From NCBI GenBank assembly GCA_030612185.1, contig JAUWOI010000293.1, positions 1 to 5,963 of the forward strand: a DNA stretch of 5,963 nucleotides, given 5' to 3'. Below are positions 1 through 4,744 of the stretch, in pieces. The translations under genes and the position numbers were made by a program. This DNA is from Anaerolineae bacterium. Its GTDB lineage: Bacteria > Chloroflexota > Anaerolineae > B4-G1. Within the stretch, counting starts at the first letter, position 1. Every line of letters starts with the position of its first letter. The notes beneath the pieces are model-generated. The model searched no databases. It worked only from the letters and a program-made list of their open reading frames with translations, and was not told the origin of the DNA.

Positions 1-1
1 C

Positions 2-415
2 GTCAGTCTGTTTGTGTGCCGCCATAATTTGGTCTATTGGCGCAACGAGCCGTGGTTGGGGGTGGGAGCGGGGGCACATTCCTGGCTGGATGGACATCGC
101 TGGTCCAACGTGCGCCACCCACGGGAGTACGTCGCGGCCTGTGGGACAGGTTGTCAACCTGTCCTACGCGAAGAGGTGGAGGTGATTGACCACCGTCTGG
201 AGATGGGGGAGACGATGATGCTGGGGCTGCGGCTGGCGGAGGGGGTCAGAGCCGGCTCGTTTGAGGCGCGGTTCGGGGAGGCGCTGGAGGAGGTGTTTGG
301 GAAGGAACTGGGGGAACTCCGGGAACTGGGCCTTTTGGAGTGGGACGGGAGCCTGGCCCGGCTGACGGCGCGGGGGCGGTTGTTGGGGAACCGGGTGTTT
401 GCACGCTTCGTGTAG
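2..415 (+). CDS. hemW: HemW-like radical SAM protein, C-terminal part (5' truncated by window)
   Basis: This is the 3' end of a gene whose start lies outside the window. HemW is a radical-SAM protein related to oxygen-independent coproporphyrinogen III oxidase (HemN) and acts in the cytoplasm as a heme chaperone. What is seen: CRHNLVYW followed by LGVGAGAHSW and a HPREY stretch, the typical HemW/HemN pattern after the radical-SAM barrel. Then comes VIDHRLEMGETMMLGLRL and a winged-helix-like tail ending LTARGRLLGNRVF, typical of the HemN C-terminal domain. A GTG at 14 is in frame but is not a real start, because the barrel must lie upstream. The segment between HPREY and the VIDHRLEMGE helix is encoded partly by a palindromic repeat (141-167). 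The few residues before CRHN (VSLFV) do not match the usual family sequence there. The stop is TAG at 413-415. It is not part of the cas operon. Family call is firm; HemW rather than another HemN-like paralogue is likely. Confidence 0.9.
   Translation, partial: VSLFVCRHNLVYWRNEPWLGVGAGAHSWLDGHRWSNVRHPREYVAACGTGCQPVLREEVEVIDHRLEMGETMMLGLRLAEGVRAGSFEARFGEALEEVFGKELGELRELGLLEWDGSLARLTARGRLLGNRVFARFV
141..167. repeat. 27-nt palindromic element inside the hemW reading frame
   Basis: The arms GGACAGGTTG (144-153) and CAACCTGTCC (155-164) are exact reverse complements around one central T. Three further pairs (G141-C167, T142-A166, G143 with T165 as a wobble) extend the stem to 13 bp. The element is read as about nine codons giving residues like GTGCQPVL, in a loop that is variable in HemW proteins. 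Length divisible by three and placement in a tolerant loop fit an in-frame mobile or interspersed palindrome. The repeat itself is seen directly; that it is a genome-wide family is inferred from resemblance to palindromes I associate with Chloroflexota-type genomes. Confidence 0.75.
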
Positions 416-422
416 TGGATTG

Positions 423-491
423 GGACGCAGATTGACGCTGATCCACACCGATTTTTATTCTATCTGCGAAAACCTGCGTGAATCTGCGTTC
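423..491. repeat. Imperfect inverted repeat downstream of hemW
   Basis: The left arm (423-442, beginning GGACGCAGATTGACGC) and the reverse complement of the right arm (472-491, beginning GAACGCAGATTCACGC) match at 16 of 20 positions, with about 29 nt between them. It lies 7 nt past the hemW stop. There is no T-tract directly after the right arm, so it is not a classical Rho-independent terminator, although the RNA hairpin could protect or end the hemW transcript. The motif resembles interspersed 'ACGCAGATT' repeats seen in many bacterial genomes; only one copy is in this window. Confidence 0.6.
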
Positions 492-535
492 TATGACTTG
501 TCGGTTTGAGACGAGGCTTCGCTGGACACTTGCGT

Positions 536-564
536 TTGACCTTCAGGATGATTTGGACTATACT
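536..564 (+). promoter_or_regulatory. Predicted sigma70-type promoter of the csm operon
   Basis: A -35 box TTGACC (536-541) and a -10 box TATACT (559-564) are separated by exactly 17 bp. Each box differs from consensus at one position. Transcription would start near 570-572. No other sequence as good was noticed between hemW and cas10, so this is the best candidate for the operon promoter. It would give a leader of about 315 nt before the chosen cas10 start. The boxes are seen; activity and sigma-factor use are inferred. Confidence 0.7.
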
Positions 565-568
565 AGCG

Positions 569-587
569 CAAGATAAACGCAATCTTG
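569..587 (+). other. Short inverted repeat at the predicted transcription start
   Basis: CAAGAT (569-574) and ATCTTG (582-587) are exact reverse complements with a 7-nt loop. The pair begins at the predicted transcription start of the 536-564 promoter. It could be a short 5'-end hairpin on the mRNA or an operator for a repressor. At 6 bp it could also be chance. A partial direct echo of the sequence (CGCAAGATAAACGC at 567-580 against CGCAAGAAACGC at 619-630) follows downstream. Confidence 0.3.
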
Positions 588-614
588 GATAACACCGCAG
601 AAATCGGAGGGAGA

Positions 615-875
615 TTGACGCAAGAAACGCCGCCATTGACACGCGTGTATGTGTCGGGCGGCGTTTGTCGGGAGAGTTCTCGGAAAGTGGTTGCTGTGGG
701 ACACAACAACGAATTGAGAATAAAACGAATGGCCGAGTGGGAGAAATTCGCTTATTTCCCAATTCGCTGTAGTGTGGTTGAAGGGAGGTGGTACGCTGTT
801 TTGTCTGCTACGAGCGAATTGTCAAAAAGGGCGTTGGAGTTGGCGGCGCGTGCTTTGACGTCTGTAGTTGAGTGA
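615..875 (+). CDS. Small hypothetical protein upstream of cas10
   Basis: An open frame in the same orientation as the cas genes lies between the predicted operon promoter and cas10. I chose TTG at 615 (86 residues) because GGAGGGAG (606-613) lies just before it, although the spacing is short. TTG at 585 (96 residues) and GTG at 645 are alternatives. The stop TGA (873-875) overlaps the start of the cas10 ribosome binding site, so translational coupling is possible. The protein has no recognised family, signal peptide or membrane segment. It has a basic stretch in the middle (RIKRMAEWEKFAYF) and an alanine/leucine-rich, probably helical end (LSKRALELAARAL). The DNA is visibly AT-richer than the cas genes, and the first part of the frame runs through a strong hairpin. 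It may instead be a non-coding leader; no function is assigned. Confidence 0.45.
   Translation: MTQETPPLTRVYVSGGVCRESSRKVVAVGHNNELRIKRMAEWEKFAYFPIRCSVVEGRWYAVLSATSELSKRALELAARALTSVVE
625..666 (+). other. Strong RNA hairpin in the operon leader
   Basis: AAACGCCGCC (625-634) pairs perfectly with GGCGGCGTTT (657-666). Inside it GACAC (638-642) pairs with GTGTC (651-655), leaving a small internal bulge (ATT against G) and an 8-nt loop. This gives 15 base pairs about 55 nt after the predicted transcription start. The right arm ends in only three T residues, so termination is doubtful. A structural role in the cas mRNA leader or a protein binding site is possible. The pairing is seen; the role is unknown. 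Confidence 0.55.
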
Positions 876-882
876 GGAGGTG
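874..882 (+). promoter_or_regulatory. Ribosome binding site that fixes the cas10 start
   Basis: GAGGAGGTG matches the anti-Shine-Dalgarno consensus very well. In-frame start candidates are TTG 868, GTG 880, GTG 883 and TTG 889. Only TTG 889 has normal spacing (8 nt from GGAGG), and the others lie before or within the site. It overlaps the stop codon of the upstream small ORF. Confidence 0.75.
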
Positions 883-888
883 GTGGTA

Positions 889-3264
889 TTGTGCAGTACA
901 CATGATTGTTTGATTGCCTGTGGCTTGCACCTGATGCGCCGGGTGACTGGTATAGAGTCCATAAGTCTGCCAGAATCTGGAGACTTGGCGCGGGTCGAGC
1001 CGTTCGAGAAATTGTTGAGCACAGCCTGGCCTGGGCCCGAGACCGACGTCCCGTTGATATCCATATTCAGCCGGGTGCATCTGCCAGAGCAGGACCAGGA
1101 AGATTCCCGAAGGGCAAGGATGGCCTACCTGGAACCGGCCCCGCTGGAGATGAAAGGGGAAACGCTGTTCCCACGCCACGAGCCGCCGGGCGACTTTGCG
1201 GCGGCCAAAGAGTTCGTGGGCCAGAAGTTTCAGCGGGCGTACGCTAGTTTGCCGCGGACGGTCAAAACAGACGATTCTCGCTTCTTTACCGCCTTCTATC
1301 ACCTGATGGAGCGTTTTGCCTGGGCCTTGCCCAATACCTACGGTGAGCCTGGAGTGAGCCTGTTCCAGCAGTGGAAGGCGGTGGCTGCGTTGGCCTGCGC
1401 TTCCGGCGGTGTGGAGGAGGGGCCAGCCGAGGGCTTTACTCTGGTCGGAGGAGACATCCCCGGCATCCAGCGCATGATCTACACCATCACGTCCAAGGGG
1501 GCGGCTAAGGGGCTACGTGGGCGCTCGCTCTTTATCCAATTCCTGAGTGATGCGGTCGTGCGGCGGCTGGTGCACCAACTTGGACTGAGTCAGGCCAACG
1601 TCATCTACGCCGCTGGCGGAAACTTTATGCTGCTAGCGCCGGCAGGCGAGAGCACACAAGATGTCCTGAGCGAGGTGAACGAAGATGTCAACCGGGCACT
1701 GCTGGCTGCTTACGAAGGCGACATAGCGCTGTGCCTGGCCGACGTCGAGATACCTGCTGGAGCGGTGGGCATGGCTGAGTTCGGCACGGAGTATTCACTA
1801 GCACTCCAACGTGCCGTAGCCCGGCAGAAGGCGCGGCGATTCGCTGAGATCGCCAACGGGCCAGGCGGGTGGCAGGAGATGTTCGAGCCGCGTGGTCGCG
1901 GAGGCGAGCGGGCTCGCTTCTGCGCCGTCTGCCAGGCCGAACTGAGCATCGAGGAACTCAAGGACGAAAGCCTCTTGCTGGTGGACGCCGGCGAACTCGA
2001 GCCGGGAGAGACCGCGCCCCGTGCCTGTTATGATTGCGCTACGTTCCGCGAACTGGCGGAAGCGGTGGGCCGCCCGGACCGGGCGTTGTATCTGCGCCGT
2101 GGCGAGAGGCCAGGGGATGATCGCTGGCAGGGGCTGCTGCATAAACTCTCTGCTGGCTGGTGCTACCGGTTCGCTGACTGGGATAAGAGAGCAGCGCCCG
2201 ACGAGACGAAGTACACCCTCAACGACGTAGACTTCATCAATCACGGTGCGCATGGATTCCTGTTCCTCTCCAACACCACACCACGGGTCACGCAGAAGGA
2301 CGTGGCATGGTGGGATGAGGCGTACCCGGATCGGCGGGGCGAGATCAAGATTGGGAACATCCGCAACTTTGAGTTGCTGGCTCACGCGGCGGAGGCGGAT
2401 GGCGCGCTGGAGCGGGTTGGCGTGTTGCGCATGGACGTGGACAGCCTGGGCCGGGTGATGACGCGCGGGCTGATCTACGATGGCGATACTCACCGCAGCA
2501 TGGCTGCCACGTCTGCGTTGAGCACAGCCCTGGATCGTTTCTTCGCCGGTTACCTGGATGTGCTCTGCCGGAAGGTGACCGAGTCACCGGACATGGCCGG
2601 GCTGCGGGGGCACGCGGGCGAAGACCTGCTCTACGTCATCTACGCCGGGGGCGATGATCTGTTCGTGGTCGGCTCCTGGCACCTGCTGCCACTGTTGGCC
2701 GAGCAGGTGAGGGGGGCTTTCGAGCGGTACGTGGGTGCAAACCCGTTCTTGCACATCTCCGCCGGCATCACGCTGGAGGGGCGCAAGTTCCCGCTCTATC
2801 AGGCGGCGACGCGGGCGGGCGAAGCGCTGGATGGCGGAGCCAAGAGGCACGAGTATACCGAGAAGGGCCTGCGGCTCGAGAAGAACGCGGTGCACTTCCT
2901 CGGCCAGACCGTAGGATGGGGCGATTTCACCGAGGTGCGCGAGAGGACCGACGCGCTGGTGCAATTGGTCGAGAAAAAAGACGTGCCTCGTGGCCTGCTG
3001 CATACGTTGCAGATGATCTACAGTCGCTTCGTCGAGGGCCAGAAGGGGGCGAGGCGTCGTGGGCTCAGCGGTGAGCAGGCATACTACGGCCCCTGGATGT
3101 GGCGGCAAGCCTATGCACTGGGACGGCTGTCTCGCCGCTATGGGAAGGGATCGCAAATGGTCAAAGACATCTCTGACTTGCAGGGATGGATCTTGGAACA
3201 CGTAAGTCATCTGGGCCTGGCAGCGCGTTGGGCCGAGTATCTGACGAGAGTCAAGGAGGAGTGA
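889..3264 (+). CDS. cas10: Type III-A CRISPR-associated protein Cas10/Csm1, HD domain degenerate
   Basis: Cas10 is the large subunit of the Csm complex. On target-RNA binding its Palm2 domain makes cyclic oligoadenylates, and many members also cut ssDNA through an N-terminal HD domain. With the TTG 889 start it has 791 residues, near the usual length. Seen in order: a short N-terminus with GLHLMRR (12-18) where LLHDIGK is normal, so the Asp of HD is missing; PLISIFSRV (55-63), which in the family follows the HD domain but here comes about 55 residues early; WALPN and SLFQQWK preceding Palm1; Palm1 with LVGGDIPGIQ (about 185-194) and SKGAAKGLRGRS; a zinc-finger pair C345/C348 and C380/C383; Palm2 with the metal-binding D516 and D518 (MDVDSLG) and the cyclase motif GGDD (587-590); and a C-terminal helical domain. 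It therefore looks cyclase-competent but HD-nuclease-deficient. It is followed by csm2 after 3 nt. Confidence 0.95.
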   Translation: MCSTHDCLIACGLHLMRRVTGIESISLPESGDLARVEPFEKLLSTAWPGPETDVPLISIFSRVHLPEQDQEDSRRARMAYLEPAPLEMKGETLFPRHEPPGDFAAAKEFVGQKFQRAYASLPRTVKTDDSRFFTAFYHLMERFAWALPNTYGEPGVSLFQQWKAVAALACASGGVEEGPAEGFTLVGGDIPGIQRMIYTITSKGAAKGLRGRSLFIQFLSDAVVRRLVHQLGLSQANVIYAAGGNFMLLAPAGESTQDVLSEVNEDVNRALLAAYEGDIALCLADVEIPAGAVGMAEFGTEYSLALQRAVARQKARRFAEIANGPGGWQEMFEPRGRGGERARFCAVCQAELSIEELKDESLLLVDAGELEPGETAPRACYDCATFRELAEAVGRPDRALYLRRGERPGDDRWQGLLHKLSAGWCYRFADWDKRAAPDETKYTLNDVDFINHGAHGFLFLSNTTPRVTQKDVAWWDEAYPDRRGEIKIGNIRNFELLAHAAEADGALERVGVLRMDVDSLGRVMTRGLIYDGDTHRSMAATSALSTALDRFFAGYLDVLCRKVTESPDMAGLRGHAGEDLLYVIYAGGDDLFVVGSWHLLPLLAEQVRGAFERYVGANPFLHISAGITLEGRKFPLYQAATRAGEALDGGAKRHEYTEKGLRLEKNAVHFLGQTVGWGDFTEVRERTDALVQLVEKKDVPRGLLHTLQMIYSRFVEGQKGARRRGLSGEQAYYGPWMWRQAYALGRLSRRYGKGSQMVKDISDLQGWILEHVSHLGLAARWAEYLTRVKEE

Positions 3265-3267
3265 GAA

Positions 3268-3672
3268 ATGAGCGAACAGAGGGGAAGCGTGCGTCTCAGC
3301 GTCACGGACGGTCAGATTCACACCATCATCACGCAGGATGAGCCGAAGTTATTGGTGGAGGAGGCCGAGAAAATCGGCCAGGGGTTGAGTGGAACCTTGA
3401 CCAAGTCGCAGATCCGCAACATCTTCGGCACAGTGCGGCAAATCCAGATGAACTGGACGGGAGAGGTCCAGAAGGCTGCTTCCTACCGGCGACTGCTGAT
3501 GCTGAAGCCCAAAATCAAGTATCAGGCCGCACGTACCAGGGAGGTCAAACCATTGGCTGATGTGTTGGACAAGGCCATTGATCACGTGGGAGACGACCGG
3601 GTGCGGTTTGGCCGTTTCGTAGATTTCTTCGAGGCCATCCTGGCTTATCACACCGCTTTCGGTGGCAAGTGA
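3268..3672 (+). CDS. csm2: Type III-A CRISPR-associated protein Csm2 (Cas11 small subunit)
   Basis: Csm2 is the small all-helical subunit that forms the inner filament of the Csm complex along the crRNA-target duplex. The protein is 134 residues, normal for the family. Seen: LTKSQIRNIFGTVRQIQ near residues 44-60, LKPKIKYQAAR near 79-89, and FGRFVDFFEAILAYH near the end, all typical Csm2 blocks. The start ATG 3268 has AAGGAGGA (3253-3260) 7 nt upstream, inside the end of cas10. The cas10 stop is at 3262-3264, so the two genes are almost fused and probably translationally coupled. Nothing is odd about it, and the call is firm. Confidence 0.95.
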   Translation: MSEQRGSVRLSVTDGQIHTIITQDEPKLLVEEAEKIGQGLSGTLTKSQIRNIFGTVRQIQMNWTGEVQKAASYRRLLMLKPKIKYQAARTREVKPLADVLDKAIDHVGDDRVRFGRFVDFFEAILAYHTAFGGK

Positions 3673-3679
3673 CTTGAAT

Positions 3680-3685
3680 AGGAGG
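3680..3685 (+). promoter_or_regulatory. Ribosome binding site that fixes the csm3 start
   Basis: AGGAGG is followed by two in-frame ATG codons at 3687 and 3693. The first lies only 1 nt after the motif, while the second has a normal 7-nt spacing. Start 3693 (MADQEKRV) is therefore preferred. Confidence 0.7.
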
Positions 3686-3692
3686 AATGATC

Positions 3693-4526
3693 ATGGCTGA
3701 TCAGGAAAAGCGCGTGACTCTGTACGGACGCATATTCATCAACGGCAGCATCAAGGCGGTCACCGGCCTGCACATCGGCGGTGCAGCCGGGGCGCTGGAA
3801 GTAGGGGGCGTGGATGCGCCTGTGATCCGCGACCCACTGACCAACCGCCCCTATATACCTGGCTCTTCCTTGCGGGGCAAGATGCGCTCGCTGACGGAGA
3901 AGATGACAGGCAGTGTGCAGAACTTCCGCATTGGCAAGGGTGTGCACGTGCACGTCTGCAAGACGGCGAAAGACGACCAGGGCCAGGAACTGCCCCCAGA
4001 ACAACAGCCATACAACAACTGTCTCGTCTGCCCCGTCTTCGGCGTGCCGGGCGACCGGTACACCAACGCTCCTACCCGGCTGGTGGTGCGCGACGTGTTC
4101 ATGAGCGACGTCAGTGCAGAGAAGTTGCAGGCGGCACGGACAGACCTGCCCTACAGCGAGGTGAAGTGGGAGGCAACCATTGACCGCGTGACCTCGGCTG
4201 CTGTGCCGCGACAGATAGAGCGGGTGCCGGCCGGTACGGAGTTTGAGAACTTTGAGATGGTCTACAGCATCTACCACGAGGATGATATCTCCCGGCTGAT
4301 CACGGTGGTCGAGGCGATGCAACTCCTCGAAGATGACTACCTGGGTGGCCTGGGTTCTCGTGGCAGCGGCAAGATGACCTTTCAAAAACTGGCCATCAGC
4401 GCTCGCAGCAGCCAGGACTATGGAAAGAAAGTGGACTGGCCCCAGAAGGCGGTTTCAGTATCAGAGATACTGGGGTATAAGGAAGACCTGCTCAAGTGGG
4501 TGCGAGGTACCATCACCACGGGCTAG
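3693..4526 (+). CDS. csm3: Type III-A CRISPR-associated RAMP protein Csm3 (Cas7), target-RNA endonuclease
   Basis: Csm3 is the Cas7-type backbone subunit. Several copies coat the crRNA, and each cuts bound target RNA at 6-nt intervals. Seen: TGLHIGG near 24-30, then GGVDAPVIRD, in which D41 aligns with the catalytic Asp of Staphylococcus epidermidis Csm3 (D32); YIPGSSLRGKMR, the conserved loop after it; H85, H87 and C89 with C110/C113 (NNCLVCPVFG), likely zinc ligands as known in other Csm3 proteins; and a glycine-rich loop GGLGSRGSGK (218-227) typical of RAMPs. At 277 residues it is longer than the roughly 215-220 of the well-studied Firmicutes proteins, mainly from an insert between C89 and C110 and about 45 residues after the glycine loop. 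It follows csm2 after 20 nt. The stop TAG (4524-4526) lies within a GGCTAG hexamer that is repeated exactly 200 bp downstream. Confidence 0.95.
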   Translation: MADQEKRVTLYGRIFINGSIKAVTGLHIGGAAGALEVGGVDAPVIRDPLTNRPYIPGSSLRGKMRSLTEKMTGSVQNFRIGKGVHVHVCKTAKDDQGQELPPEQQPYNNCLVCPVFGVPGDRYTNAPTRLVVRDVFMSDVSAEKLQAARTDLPYSEVKWEATIDRVTSAAVPRQIERVPAGTEFENFEMVYSIYHEDDISRLITVVEAMQLLEDDYLGGLGSRGSGKMTFQKLAISARSSQDYGKKVDWPQKAVSVSEILGYKEDLLKWVRGTITTG

Positions 4527-4542
4527 TTCTCGGTGCGAAAGT

Positions 4543-4566
4543 GCGGCGGGCTGGAAAGCCTGCCGC
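4543..4566 (+). other. Hairpin with GNRA-type loop just after csm3
   Basis: A 10-bp stem GCGGCGGGCT/AGCCTGCCGC (one G-U pair in RNA) is closed by the tetraloop GGAA. It begins 16 nt after the csm3 stop. No U-tract follows, so it should not terminate transcription, but it could protect the 3' end of a cas10-csm2-csm3 message from exonucleases. Confidence 0.55.
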
Positions 4567-4678
4567 AGCGCGGGGCTGAACCGTTCGGCTGAGCGCTCAC
4601 GGCGAAGCCCCCGCGCTGAGAGAGCGAAGCCCCTATGGGGCTGAGGGTGACGCCAGCCCGAAGGGCTTTGCCCTTTCA

Positions 4679-4701
4679 GCCCGAGGTCTTCAGCCTCGGG
4701 C
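4679..4701 (+). other. Hairpin upstream of csm4
   Basis: GCCCGAGG (4679-4686) and CCTCGGGC (4694-4701) are exact reverse complements with a 7-nt loop. It is followed by CCTGG/CCAGG (4704-4708 with 4718-4722), a weaker stem ending 9 nt before the csm4 ribosome binding site. No T-run follows. It belongs to the structured block between csm3 and csm4. Confidence 0.5.
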
Positions 4702-4730
4702 ACCCTGGCACCGGAAACCAGGCTAGCAAG

Positions 4731-4737
4731 AGAGGAG
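4731..4737 (+). promoter_or_regulatory. Ribosome binding site for csm4
   Basis: AGAGGAG precedes three in-frame candidates: TTG 4739 (1 nt away), TTG 4745 (7 nt) and ATG 4754 (16 nt). Spacing favours TTG 4745. The family's usual N-terminus (MKI-RL-PR) would instead favour ATG 4754, so the start is open by three codons. Confidence 0.55.
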
Positions 4738-4744
4738 ATTGACA

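Larger units (their letters stand above)
4521..4726. mobile_element. Putative MITE-like structured insertion between csm3 and csm4
   Basis: A GC-rich non-coding block of about 194 bp sits between identical hexamers GGCTAG at 4521-4526 and 4721-4726, which look like a target-site duplication. The ends form weak terminal inverted repeats: TTCTCGGTGCGA (4527-4538) matches the reverse complement of 4706-4717 at 9 of 12 positions with a CGGTGC core. The interior is almost all hairpins: GCGGCGGGCT/AGCCTGCCGC with a GGAA loop (4543-4566), a bulged stem 4567-4577 with 4606-4617, AGCCCC/GGGGCT (4628-4642), and GCCCGAGG/CCTCGGGC (4679-4701). Removing one hexamer plus the interior would leave 18 nt between the csm3 stop and the csm4 start, like the other gaps in this operon. 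There is no transposase. It could instead be an interspersed structured repeat that arrived by another route. Confidence 0.5.

Noticed and set aside
625..666. Hairpin in the leader as a Rho-independent terminator
   Set aside because: Only three T residues follow the GC stem, and they are part of the stem itself.
868..870. TTG 868 as the cas10 start
   Set aside because: The strong ribosome binding site (874-882) lies downstream of it, so TTG 889 fits much better.
901..906. His-Asp at Cas10 residues 5-6 (THDC) as the HD motif
   Set aside because: It lies before the first helix. The family's HD follows a hydrophobic run such as IGALL, which here aligns with LIACGL followed by HL.
906..1247. 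A +2-frame ORF inside cas10 that might hold the missing HD domain through a frameshift
   Set aside because: Its residues are Arg/Gly/Pro-rich with no HD-like motif, while the cas10 frame stays recognisable (SIFSRV onward). It is a shadow.
808..1302. Minus-strand open frame of 164 codons across the start of cas10
   Set aside because: It is antisense to the small ORF and the cas10 N-terminus. Its composition looks like a frame shadow of GC-rich coding DNA, and no family is recognisable.
3648..4385. Long minus-strand open frame opposite csm3
   Set aside because: It is exactly antisense to a well-conserved csm3 and shows no recognisable protein features, as do the other minus-strand frames at 1798-2493 and 2584-3321.
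4567..4701. Repeated GCGAAGCCC/GGGCTGAG units between csm3 and csm4 as a CRISPR array
   Set aside because: The repeats are short, irregular and self-complementary, with no regular spacers of 30-40 nt. They form adjacent hairpins and not direct repeats with unique spacers.
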